Shown one piece after another: positions 1 through 5,977 of a stretch of 8,610 bases of DNA (position 1 is the stretch's first letter; each line of letters opens with the position of its first letter). The position numbers and the translations under genes were made by a program. The notes beneath the pieces were generated by a model that was not told the origin of the DNA, ran no database searches, and saw nothing but the letters and a program-made list of their open reading frames with translations. Source of the DNA: Desulfosporosinus sp. (lineage in GTDB: Bacteria > Bacillota > Desulfitobacteriia > Desulfitobacteriales > Desulfitobacteriaceae); contig JADQBO010000152.1 in assembly GCA_016278585.1 (NCBI GenBank), positions 1 to 8,610 on the forward strand, given 5' to 3'.

Positions 1-563
1 GAAATACCGAGTATTTCCTCGTTGCGGGTAGAATTAGGCTGCACCTAATGGGTGAGTACACTGAGAAGATTATTCGCATTCTTAATCCCCCGGTTTTTTT
101 TCCTGAAGTAGTTTTAGACGGTAAATCCTATCCTCATGCTGCCCTTTGCATCAAGGAGGCAGAAGTATTGGCTATAGATCGTCAAACGTTTATGCGATTT
201 TTTGAAAGCAATCCGTCATTACTATGGATTTTTTACCGTGAACTTGCCTTGGATTTGCGCCGATCCTACCGACAAGTTAAGAATCTATCACTAGGAGATG
301 CCCGATTACGCTTAGGTGCTAAGCTTTTTGCTTTAGCTCATGTACATGGTCAGCAGTCTAAGAACGGAGTCTTGATTTCTGTTCCATTATCTGCGACGGA
401 ACTTGCGGGGATGTGCAGTCTTGCGCGAGAGTCTGTCAGCCGTATTTTAACCGAATTAAAAGAACTTAAAATTATTGTGATCAAGAAAAAGAATATTTAC
501 GTTCTAGATATGGAAACGCTACGTCAATGGATTCACGAGCGAGCAGCTCGTTCTACTCTCTAG
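1..563 (+). CDS. Crp/Fnr-family transcriptional regulator (5'-truncated by window edge)
   Basis: The frame is open from base 3, so the gene begins before the window; the ATG at 48 is internal. The 15 codons before it continue a cyclic-nucleotide-binding-type beta barrel (EYFLVAGRIRLHL, then IIRIL and FFPEVVLDG). About 186 residues are visible. They comprise the end of the effector domain, the long dimerisation helix (around LALDLRRSYRQVKNL) and a C-terminal Crp-type winged helix-turn-helix at about bases 385-470 (LSATELAGMCSLARESVSRILTEL), followed by wing strands (IIVIKKKNIYVLD). Such proteins are dimeric DNA-binding regulators of redox, anaerobic or carbon metabolism. The effector cannot be told because the N-terminus, where Fnr-type Fe-S cysteines would lie, is missing. 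Its 3' end overlaps the convergent siroheme-protein gene by 45 bp, and a TGTG-N8-CACA palindrome lies upstream of that gene, so it may control its neighbour (inference). Confidence 0.93.
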   Translation, partial: NTEYFLVAGRIRLHLMGEYTEKIIRILNPPVFFPEVVLDGKSYPHAALCIKEAEVLAIDRQTFMRFFESNPSLLWIFYRELALDLRRSYRQVKNLSLGDARLRLGAKLFALAHVHGQQSKNGVLISVPLSATELAGMCSLARESVSRILTELKELKIIVIKKKNIYVLDMETLRQWIHERAARSTL

Positions 564-1157
564 GACTGAGTTTTTTCGTTCAATATAGTGGGTTAGTCTC
601 TCCTGTGGTTGTCCATTGTTAAGATAATCAAGGATTGTCTCGTAAATCCATGCTACAACTTCCTTATCCGTTAAAACTTGCCCAGCAAAGGTTGCAAATC
701 GAGGGTGTCTCCCCACTCGACCCCCAATTCGTAAATTCCAACCGCTTTCTCCTCTAGCCAAGGTTCCTGTAGGGCAAACACTTGTACAATTACCACAAGA
801 AAGACAGCGTGCATTATCTATAATTATCTTCATAGGATCCAATGTTATTGCCTTTTCTAAGCAATAACGAACACAAGCGTCACACCCTGAACACGGAACT
901 TCGGTAATAAGAGGAGTAACATAACCAGAAATACTAAAGTCTTTAATATCAGGATGGGAACAACCATTAGGGCAACCTGCTAAGCAAATCTTTGGCAGAT
1001 GATGATGAAGAACCGGATTAAATTTCGTTTCAAGAGCTTCATTAATATTCAGGTTGGATAGATTTGTTGTCAATGTTTCAAGAAGAGCATTCCATTGACG
1101 AGCTGATTTTGGACAATTAGATCGACAGTGTTCAATCTGAAATCCAAGTTGTTTCAC
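519..1157 (-). CDS. Small siroheme sulfite/nitrite reductase-like protein with 2x[4Fe-4S] ferredoxin module
   Basis: 212 residues from a GTG start, with a GGGGGA ribosome site 8 nt upstream. The frame stays open a little further but offers no ATG, GTG or TTG. Order of motifs: C11-x3-C15-P; the siroheme/Fe-S signature GCPNGC (C62-x3-C66, with C58 just before); two ferredoxin clusters, C89/92/95/99 and C118/121/124/128; then GGRVGRHPRFA (145-155), typical of siroheme reductases. The family (AsrC, Fsr, DsrAB, small assimilatory SiR) reduces sulfite or nitrite with a coupled siroheme-[4Fe-4S] centre. Odd points: the N-terminal ferredoxin-like half domain normally preceding the first cysteine pair is absent, and that pair is CX3C rather than the usual CX5C. 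Catalysis is therefore uncertain; an electron-transfer or sensing role is possible. No partner gene lies beside it except the convergent Crp/Fnr regulator, whose 3' end it overlaps. Family assignment is firm; substrate is unknown. Confidence 0.85.
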   Translation of the reverse strand: MKQLGFQIEHCRSNCPKSARQWNALLETLTTNLSNLNINEALETKFNPVLHHHLPKICLAGCPNGCSHPDIKDFSISGYVTPLITEVPCSGCDACVRYCLEKAITLDPMKIIIDNARCLSCGNCTSVCPTGTLARGESGWNLRIGGRVGRHPRFATFAGQVLTDKEVVAWIYETILDYLNNGQPQERLTHYIERKNSVLESRTSCSLVNPLT

Positions 1158-1207
1158 TTTAATTTCCCCCAGAAATTTTGATATGATTTACTTTAGCTTT
1201 CTGAGGT

Positions 1208-1216
1208 AGTGTAGCA
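1208..1216 (-). promoter_or_regulatory. Candidate extended -10 promoter of the siroheme-protein gene
   Basis: On the minus strand this reads TGCTACACT, an extended -10 (TGn) with a 4/6 TATAAT match. It would start transcription near 1201, about 44 nt before the GTG. No good -35 is seen 17 bp upstream, which fits a promoter needing an activator. The start site is inferred by spacing only. Confidence 0.4.
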
Positions 1217-1234
1217 AATATGCAATAAAGATAG

Positions 1235-1250
1235 TGTGTTTTTAATCACA
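1235..1250. promoter_or_regulatory. Candidate Crp/Fnr-type operator
   Basis: The 16-mer TGTGTTTTTAATCACA (minus strand TGTGATTAAAAACACA) matches the TGTGA-N6-TCACA pattern at all but one of ten positions. If transcription starts near 1201, its centre (1242.5) lies at about -41.5, the class II activator position for Crp/Fnr proteins. A Crp/Fnr gene is the immediate neighbour. Which protein binds is inference. Confidence 0.45.
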
Positions 1251-1261
1251 TAGTAAATTTT

Positions 1262-1312
1262 TGGCAAAACCAAAACAGCATATCACAACGGCAGATGCCA
1301 TTATGATATGCT
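1262..1312 (-). terminator. Rho-independent terminator after phoU
   Basis: Arms AGCATATCA (1277-1285) and TGATATGCT (1304-1312) pair over 9 bp, extended by a G-U pair in the minus-strand transcript. A small nested GGC/GCC stem (1290-1299) sits inside. In the minus direction the stem is followed by GTTTTGGTTTTG. It starts 22 nt past the phoU stop codon and would end the pst transcript before the siroheme-gene promoter. Confidence 0.7.
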
Positions 1313-1334
1313 TTTTAAGTTATTAGAGAAAACT

Positions 1335-1994
1335 CTATTCATTTAAATCCATTCTCTTTCCATTACAAATATACACGATTTCTTCCGCAATATTTGTACA
1401 ATAGTCTCCCAGTCGCTCCAGAAAGCGGCTGGCAAACAGAAGATAATTTGCCTGTATCACCTTATTAGGATCTTCCATCATGATAGCACGAAGTTCTTCA
1501 AATACTCCTGAATAAATTTTGTCAATGTCATCATCCATTAAAGACATTTCTTCAGCAGCACCACAATTTTCATCGACGTATGCTTTTAGGCCAATGACCA
1601 TCATATCATGCACAAGGGAACTCATACGAGGAATATCTACTAGGGGCTTTATAAATGGTTCTTGACCTATTCTAATCGTTATTTTTGCCAAATCAACCGC
1701 CAAATCCCCCATTCTCTCTAGGTACATAGAAATTTTAAAGCCAGCCACAAGCTTTCGTAAATCTCGGGCAAAGGGCTGCTGGATAGCTATAAGCAAAATA
1801 CACTTCTCTTCGATGATTGCTTGCAAATCATTACAATCCAGATCCTTAATTACGATAGATTTAGCTAATTCTAGGTCCTGATTAATCAATGCACTAACGG
1901 CAAGAGTTATTTGTTGGTCTACCATGGTTCCCAGGTCTAAGATGTTTATCCTTAGTTGCAATAATTCATCATCAAATTTCTGACGAGTTGGCAT
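1335..1994 (-). CDS. phoU: Phosphate uptake regulator PhoU
   Basis: 219 residues, the usual length, all alpha. PhoU is a cytoplasmic protein built of two similar three-helix bundles that binds metal clusters. It restrains the Pst transporter and, in many bacteria, links it to the PhoR sensor kinase. The two-fold repeat is visible: YLERMGDLAVDL at 91-102 and FLERLGDYCTNI at 191-202 carry the LERxGD metal-binding motif exactly 100 residues apart. The start is an ATG with GAGAGGAGG 7 nt upstream. It is the last gene of the pst cluster, 94 bp after pstB. That gap shows no convincing promoter or Pho box, so it is probably read through from upstream. A terminator follows. Confidence 0.97.
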   Translation of the reverse strand: MPTRQKFDDELLQLRINILDLGTMVDQQITLAVSALINQDLELAKSIVIKDLDCNDLQAIIEEKCILLIAIQQPFARDLRKLVAGFKISMYLERMGDLAVDLAKITIRIGQEPFIKPLVDIPRMSSLVHDMMVIGLKAYVDENCGAAEEMSLMDDDIDKIYSGVFEELRAIMMEDPNKVIQANYLLFASRFLERLGDYCTNIAEEIVYICNGKRMDLNE

Positions 1995-2088
1995 TGGTTG
2001 GCCTCCTCTCTTTTATACTAATCATACATCGAAACTTCTTTAAAAAATACATAGAACGAAATAATGGCGTAATTAAATTATTAAAGTA

Positions 2089-2841
2089 TCAACCAAATCG
2101 ACCAGATATATAATCCTCCGTTTTTTTCTTAGCCGGGCGAGTAAAGAGGACACTTGTTACATCTTCTTCAATTAAATCACCGCTTAAGAAAAAGGCAGTT
2201 CGGTCTGAAACACGAGATGCTTGATGCATATTGTGAGTCACAATCATAATGGTATATTTATCTTTCAGCTCTGCAATTAATTCTTCAATTTTCATCGTAG
2301 AAATCGGGTCAAGGGCAGATGTCGGTTCATCCATCAATAAAATCTCAGGTCCCACTGCCAATAGGCGTGCTATACAGAGCCTTTGTTGTTGACCACCGGA
2401 AAGTCCTAGTGCTGAGGCATGCAAGCGATCTTTGACTTCATTCCATAAAGCTGCATCTTTTAAACTGGTCTCAACTATTTCATTTAGTTTTTTCTTGTCG
2501 GTTTCCCCATGAATCCGGGGGCCATAAGCGACATTTTCAAAAACTGATTTCGGAAATGGATTAGGATGTTGGAATACCATTCCTACCTTCTTTCGGAGTA
2601 ACACTACATCAGTGTCCGCAGTATAAATATCTTGTCCATCAATCGTTACTTGACCTAAGATCTTTACGCTGGGTATTAAATCTTGCATTCGGTTAAGAGT
2701 TCGCAAAAAGGTGGACTTTCCGCATCCAGATGGACCAATCAGGGCGGTTACGCTTCTCTCCTTCATTGCTAGGTTTATGCTATTTAAGGCCTGCTGATCA
2801 CCGTAAAAGAGGTCGAGTTGATTGACCATAATCTTATCCAT
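2089..2841 (-). CDS. pstB: Phosphate ABC transporter ATP-binding protein PstB
   Basis: 250 residues, full length. This is the cytoplasmic ATPase of the PstSCAB importer; two copies bind PstA/PstC and couple ATP hydrolysis to phosphate entry. Motifs in order: Walker A GPSGCGKST (36-44), Q-loop Q91 within GMVFQHPNPFPKSVFENVAYG (a hallmark of PstB), ABC signature LSGGQQQR (147-154), Walker B ILLMDEPT (167-174) with D-loop SALDP, and the switch histidine in VTHN (201-204). The ATG at 2841 has AGGAG 8 nt upstream. An internal ATG at residue 5 is possible but has poorer support. The gene follows pstA by 33 bp and precedes phoU, in one transcription unit. Confidence 0.98.
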   Translation of the reverse strand: MDKIMVNQLDLFYGDQQALNSINLAMKERSVTALIGPSGCGKSTFLRTLNRMQDLIPSVKILGQVTIDGQDIYTADTDVVLLRKKVGMVFQHPNPFPKSVFENVAYGPRIHGETDKKKLNEIVETSLKDAALWNEVKDRLHASALGLSGGQQQRLCIARLLAVGPEILLMDEPTSALDPISTMKIEELIAELKDKYTIMIVTHNMHQASRVSDRTAFFLSGDLIEEDVTSVLFTRPAKKKTEDYISGRFG

Positions 2842-2874
2842 ATCAAATTCTCCTTATATCTCACTTATAGGGTG

Positions 2875-3720
2875 CTAGGCCTTACGTTTCCCTTGCAGCC
2901 GATTTTGCAGCCAACGACTAGGTAGTGTTAGACAAAGATTAAAAACAATAACCATAATTATTAGCAGAGCAGCTGTCCCATCGGCAATTTGGTCCGCATT
3001 TGTCCCTGGTAATGGATTCGATTTAGCGGCAAATAAATGTACAGCTAATGTCTCTCCCGCGGCAAGTGGATTAATGTCAAAGGGTATACGCGAAACATTC
3101 ATGCCCGCCGTAAAGATCAAAATGGCTGTTTCTCCTAAGGCTCTACCAGCGACAAGGGTTATTCCTGTAATAAGCCCAGGCAGAGCAGTCGGTAGAATAA
3201 CTTTTCGCAGGGTTTGCCACATTGTAGCACCTAACGCTAAACTAGCCTCCCGATAGCTTCTAGGTACCGAACGCAATGATTCTTCAGTTACGCGTACTAG
3301 AATAGGCAGATTGAGTAACGCAAGTGTTGCAGCACCACCTAAAATTGTAAAGCCTAAACCAAGCATGTTTACAAACACGATCATACCGAAGAGACCAAAG
3401 ACTATGGATGGAACGGTTGCTAAACTCTCGGTACTTAAACGAATTAGATCAGTCAATTTGTTATTAGGAGCATATTCTGCCATATATATTCCAGCACCTA
3501 ATCCAACTGGCAGAGAGAACACTAACGAGAGAAACAAAATATAAAACGAATTGAATAATTGACCTCTCACGCCATCTGGACCATTAAAAAACTCAGCCGT
3601 TAGATGGGGTAGACCACGTCCTAGTATTAGAATTAAAAAGGCAACCAGTACAGCTATGATGGCTAAAGCTCCTATCCAAAGTAAAGCAGTGGCAAAACGG
3701 TCAGCCTGACGAGTTTTCAA
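2875..3720 (-). CDS. pstA: Phosphate ABC transporter permease PstA (TTG start)
   Basis: An integral membrane subunit that forms the phosphate channel with PstC. I start it at the TTG at 3720, giving 281 residues. That codon has AGGGGG 7 nt upstream and overlaps the pstC stop as TTGA, the classic coupled arrangement. The frame is open back to 3819, but those 33 extra residues lie wholly inside pstC and are rich in Cys/Tyr, unlike a PstA N-terminus. Visible features: a hydrophobic first segment (about 12-34), several later membrane helices, and the EAA loop around SYREASLALGATMWQTLRKVILP, the contact site for PstB. The C-terminus ends in a basic tail (QGKRKA). pstB follows after 33 bp. Confidence 0.93.
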   Translation of the reverse strand: MKTRQADRFATALLWIGALAIIAVLVAFLILILGRGLPHLTAEFFNGPDGVRGQLFNSFYILFLSLVFSLPVGLGAGIYMAEYAPNNKLTDLIRLSTESLATVPSIVFGLFGMIVFVNMLGLGFTILGGAATLALLNLPILVRVTEESLRSVPRSYREASLALGATMWQTLRKVILPTALPGLITGITLVAGRALGETAILIFTAGMNVSRIPFDINPLAAGETLAVHLFAAKSNPLPGTNADQIADGTAALLIIMVIVFNLCLTLPSRWLQNRLQGKRKA

Positions 3721-4598
3721 CGGACTGCCCCCTTTCGTGAGGCTGTACGAACAAGAATAATCATAATAAGGGCAATGATCAATAAAATAAAGGCCATCAT
3801 AAACAAAGCATTGTTCCAAGTTGATCCAAAGGGAGTATTACCCATTTCCATGACTATGTTACTAGTCAATGTCGATGTAGGACTTCCTAATGAATCGGGG
3901 AATCGCGGAGAATTACCAATAACCATCTGTACTGCCATAGTCTCTCCGATGGCCCTAGCCATTGCTAAAACGATCGCAGTTAGGATTCCGGGGGATGCCG
4001 CTGGTACAAGGACTCTTCGAATGGTTTGCCAACGTGTTGCCCCTAAGGCCAGTGAAGCTTCTTTATACGTTCCTGGCAAGGAACGTAAGGCATCCTCCGA
4101 AAGACTTATCACTGTTGGCAAAATCATAATAGCTAATACCATTCCTGCAGCCAACATTCCATATCCGGTTGGTGAGTCCGTAAGTATGCGTGTATAGCTT
4201 ACAATGACTGTAATACCAACGTATCCATAGACTACAGACGGGATTCCTGCAAAAAGATCAGTGGCCGGACGCATAATAGCTCGTACCCATGGAGGAGCAA
4301 TCTCTGCCAGAAATACAGCTCCCGCTAGTCCCAATGGGCCCCCAAGTAAAATAGCAATTAATGTCGTGCCAATCGAACCAGCTATAAATGTCAGTGCACC
4401 AAACTGGCCGTTATCAGGGCTCCATTTGCTGCTTGTGAAAAATTCTAGGATGCTGATTTCTTGAAACGTAGATAGCCCTTGCATTCCTACAAACCAAATG
4501 ATACAGAGGATAATCAATGAGACCAAAACTGCACTGCTAATAAATAGATAGCGTGATAAGTGGTCATTGTAATATACCCAGGACTTACGTTGAGACAA
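3717..4598 (-). CDS. pstC: Phosphate ABC transporter permease PstC (TTG start)
   Basis: 293 residues, of normal PstC length. It is an inner-membrane channel subunit pairing with PstA. Seen: a first membrane segment at about 14-38 (YLFISSAVLVSLIILCIIWFV), the PstC-like stretch around LEFFTSSKWSPDNGQFGALTFIAGS, multiple further helices, and the EAA loop TYKEASLALGATRWQTIRRVLVP, parallel to the one in PstA. The start is TTG, read from GGAGG 9 nt upstream; no ATG or GTG nearby in frame gives a better start. It shares the 4-bp TTGA overlap with pstA. Upstream lie its own Pho box and -10, plus a terminator behind pstS, so it can head a pstCAB-phoU transcript of its own. Confidence 0.95.
   Translation of the reverse strand: MSQRKSWVYYNDHLSRYLFISSAVLVSLIILCIIWFVGMQGLSTFQEISILEFFTSSKWSPDNGQFGALTFIAGSIGTTLIAILLGGPLGLAGAVFLAEIAPPWVRAIMRPATDLFAGIPSVVYGYVGITVIVSYTRILTDSPTGYGMLAAGMVLAIMILPTVISLSEDALRSLPGTYKEASLALGATRWQTIRRVLVPAASPGILTAIVLAMARAIGETMAVQMVIGNSPRFPDSLGSPTSTLTSNIVMEMGNTPFGSTWNNALFMMAFILLIIALIMIILVRTASRKGAVR
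3728..3735 (-). promoter_or_regulatory. Ribosome binding site deciding the pstA TTG start
   Basis: Minus-strand AAAGGGGG lies inside the pstC coding end, 7 nt before the TTG at 3720. It is the only purine-rich site near a start codon at the pstC/pstA junction and supports the shorter pstA. Confidence 0.7.
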
Positions 4599-4607
4599 CC
4601 TGTTACA

Positions 4608-4612
4608 CCTCC
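4608..4612 (-). promoter_or_regulatory. Ribosome binding site for the pstC TTG start
   Basis: GGAGG on the minus strand, 9 nt before the TTG at 4598. It fixes the start of pstC in the absence of an ATG. Confidence 0.75.
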
Positions 4613-4682
4613 AGAGTATTCCTATATTTGTCCAGAACCAACTGGCTGCTCTATGAGCCTTTATATAATTAAATACTTATTA

Positions 4683-4736
4683 AGTTTAACTCATTTGTGT
4701 AAATTATGGATTAAGAGAATGTAAAGTTTAGGTTAA
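4683..4736 (-). promoter_or_regulatory. PhoP-box promoter of pstC (second Pho promoter)
   Basis: On the minus strand four hexamers recur exactly every 11 bp: TTAACC (4731-4736), TTTACA (4720-4725), TTAATC (4709-4714) and TTTACA (4698-4703). They fit the Bacillus-type PhoP repeat TT(A/C/T)A(C/T)A with two last-position deviations. Nine bases after the last hexamer comes TAAACT (4683-4688), a 4/6 -10 element, predicting a start near 4676 and a leader of about 78 nt. Hexamer phasing and the distance to the -10 equal those of the pstS promoter. PhoP control is inferred from this pattern. Confidence 0.75.
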
Positions 4737-4799
4737 CTTTAGTAGTTATTAATCCAAAATTATGCTATTAGCTAGTCGACTTGTATGCCTGCCTCTCCA

Positions 4800-4831
4800 C
4801 AGAAAAGAACAAGGAAAAACCTTGCTCTTTT
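4800..4831 (-). terminator. Terminator between pstS and pstC
   Basis: Arms 4805-4814 and 4820-4829 form a 10-bp stem around a 5-base loop, flanked by A and T runs that lengthen it. As minus-strand RNA the one imperfect pair is a G-U wobble, whereas on the plus strand it is an A-C mismatch. The structure therefore belongs to the pstS direction. It is followed by TTTTCTGT, a moderate T tract, so read-through is likely partial. Confidence 0.7.
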
Positions 4832-4891
4832 TCTATCGTAACTATTTAAGGTTCCATCCGATTAACAAGGTCTACCTTAGTAGCATTCATA

Positions 4892-4905
4892 CTAGTTCCT
4901 AGTTC
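4892..4905. repeat. Tandem 7-bp duplication at the pstS stop
   Basis: CTAGTTC occurs twice back to back (minus strand GAACTAG twice). The upstream minus-strand copy supplies the pstS TAG stop. It is a small slippage-type repeat, probably without function. Confidence 0.6.
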
Positions 4906-5753
4906 TTGAGTTTGCTAATTGGTATGAAACCACTCTGTTCAACATATTTCTCTTGGAACTCAGCGCTCATTATATAATCTAAAAAGAGTTTGACATTGCC
5001 CGTAGGCTCACCTTTAGTAAACATGTGTTCAAAGGCATAAATAGGGTACTGTCCGTTGGCAACCGTTTCTAAACTGTAAGCTACTCCGTTGTACTTTAAG
5101 GCCTTAACAGTATCTTTCAAATAAGCTGCATCAACATAACCAATTGCACCAGGAGTTTGTGCTACCCCAGTAATTAAGTTTCCTGTGGAATCTTGAGCGG
5201 CTGCTGCATCTGTGAAATCGTTACCATCCATCACGATCTTACTAATCGTTGCCCGGGAGCCAGAAGATTTAGCACGACCGATAATCGATATATTGGAGTC
5301 CTTACCACCAACCTCTTTCCAGTTTGTGATTTTCCCTGTGAAGATGTCGGATAGTTGAGATTTGGTTAAGTTATCGACTGTGACATCTTTATTGACAATA
5401 ATTAAAAACGGAGCTACCGCAACTTGGTGATCGACTAAACCTTTGTCCTTAAGTTCTTCCGTCACAACCACATCGGAATTTCCAATATCTATGGAACCAC
5501 TGGCTACATTATTCAAGCCCGTAAAAGATCCACCACCGCTTAAGTTCACTTGTACACCAGCATTATTTGACATGAATTCATCCGCAGCTAGTTTTACGAG
5601 TGGTTGAAGAGCTGTTGAACCCGCAGCAGAGATAGTTTTCTTGTCTCCACTTGACGAAGATGACGGTGTTGCAGTTTGAGCACATCCTACCAGAACTAGT
5701 AAAGCAATTAAGGTGGTACTTACGAGGGCAATTTTCGATTTAGCTTTAAACAA
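4899..5753 (-). CDS. pstS: Phosphate-binding lipoprotein PstS (TTG start)
   Basis: 284 residues from the TTG at 5753, which has a perfect AAGGAGG 8 nt upstream. An in-frame GTG at 5801 lies upstream of the -10 box, so it should not be in the mRNA. The N-terminus is a lipoprotein signal: basic LFKAKSK, a hydrophobic core, and lipobox LVGC with the lipidated Cys at 24, then a Ser/Thr linker. The mature part is a periplasmic-binding-protein fold that binds inorganic phosphate outside the membrane and delivers it to PstCA. Phosphate-contact motifs are visible: GSTALQP (45-51), SGGGSFTG (72-79) with DIGNSD (89-94), and KSSGSRAT (162-169). NWKEVGG (144-150) is typical of the family. It heads the pst locus under a strong Pho promoter and is followed by a terminator. 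Confidence 0.96.
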   Translation of the reverse strand: MFKAKSKIALVSTTLIALLVLVGCAQTATPSSSSSGDKKTISAAGSTALQPLVKLAADEFMSNNAGVQVNLSGGGSFTGLNNVASGSIDIGNSDVVVTEELKDKGLVDHQVAVAPFLIIVNKDVTVDNLTKSQLSDIFTGKITNWKEVGGKDSNISIIGRAKSSGSRATISKIVMDGNDFTDAAAAQDSTGNLITGVAQTPGAIGYVDAAYLKDTVKALKYNGVAYSLETVANGQYPIYAFEHMFTKGEPTGNVKLFLDYIMSAEFQEKYVEQSGFIPISKLKN

Positions 5754-5761
5754 TTTTGTTT

Positions 5762-5768
5762 CCTCCTT
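5762..5768 (-). promoter_or_regulatory. Ribosome binding site deciding the pstS TTG start
   Basis: Minus-strand AAGGAGG, complementary to the 16S 3' end, ends 8 nt before the TTG at 5753. The GTG at 5801 lies outside the predicted transcript, so this site sets the start. Confidence 0.85.
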
Positions 5769-5789
5769 AAATTTTTTGAGCACAACTTG

Positions 5790-5843
5790 ATTATACTGCA
5801 CGTTTGTAAAGTCTTAATGAACTGAACGTAAACTTTATGTTAA
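5790..5843 (-). promoter_or_regulatory. PhoP-box promoter of pstS
   Basis: On the minus strand TTAACA (5838-5843), TTTACG (5827-5832), TTCATT (5816-5821) and TTTACA (5805-5810) repeat at exact 11-bp steps. After 9 further bases comes a perfect -10, TATAAT (5790-5795). There is no good -35, as expected for a PhoP-activated promoter where PhoP dimers sit on one DNA face. The start should be near 5783, giving a leader of about 30 nt. The pattern follows the Bacillus subtilis PhoP box; the regulator gene itself is not in the window. Confidence 0.85.
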
Positions 5844-5880
5844 ATATTTTCCCAGTGGTGTCTCTGTAAGTAATGGCACA

Positions 5881-5921
5881 TTGTAAAAAGCCCTTCATAA
5901 TTTATGAAGAGCTTTTTACAA
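5881..5921 (-). terminator. Long hairpin, probable pepV terminator
   Basis: A near-perfect 20-bp stem runs from 5881-5900 to 5902-5921 with a tiny loop. The single non-pair is G-U in minus-strand RNA but C-A on the plus strand, so it fits the pepV direction. The descending arm contains GCTTTTTACAA. It lies between pepV and the pstS Pho box and should insulate the pst promoter from pepV transcription. Confidence 0.7.
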
Positions 5922-5939
5922 AATTTTATATTTATGACG

Positions 5940-5977
5940 AGTATCTTATAATCTAGGTCGAACTATTATAAGATACT
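5940..5977. repeat. 13-bp perfect inverted repeat at the pepV stop codon
   Basis: AGTATCTTATAAT (5940-5952) and ATTATAAGATACT (5965-5977) are exact reverse complements separated by 12 bases. One arm includes the last base of the pepV TAA stop. There is no T tract after it in either direction, so it may be an mRNA 3'-stabilising hairpin or protein site rather than the terminator. Confidence 0.7.

Larger units (their letters stand above)
4599..4898 (-). other. pstS-pstC intergenic region (300 bp)
   Basis: A long gap inside the pst locus. In minus-strand order it holds a short spacer after the pstS stop, a hairpin terminator (4800-4831), about 60 bp without recognised signals, a four-hexamer Pho box with -10 (4683-4736), and the pstC leader. 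The leader contains only a weak CCAG/CTGG stem (4632-4645). No open frame with a credible start is seen on either strand. Confidence 0.8.

Noticed and set aside
535..571. Possible terminator for the Crp/Fnr gene (ACGAGC/GCTCGT stem at 535-551; weak ACTC/GAGT stem before a T6 run at 571)
   Set aside because: The first stem has no T tract and the second has only 4 bp. The T run lies inside the opposing gene, so neither is convincing.
1995..2088. A Pho box or promoter in front of phoU
   Set aside because: TT-rich hexamers are present but not at 11-bp steps. A TATAAA near 2010 lies too close to the ribosome site and lacks a -35.
3721..3819. Longer pstA with 33 extra N-terminal residues
   Set aside because: The extension lies entirely within the pstC coding end, is Cys/Tyr-rich and unlike PstA. 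The TTGA overlap plus AGGGGG fits better.
3074..4464. Plus-strand open frames of 60-140 codons across pstA and pstC
   Set aside because: They are antisense to conserved membrane-protein genes, have no recognisable domains or ribosome sites, and their composition mirrors the opposite strand.
5754..5801. Longer pstS starting at GTG 5801 (300 residues)
   Set aside because: The GTG lies upstream of the TATAAT box and within the Pho promoter spacer, and it has no ribosome site. The TTG at 5753 has a perfect one and gives a normal lipoprotein signal.
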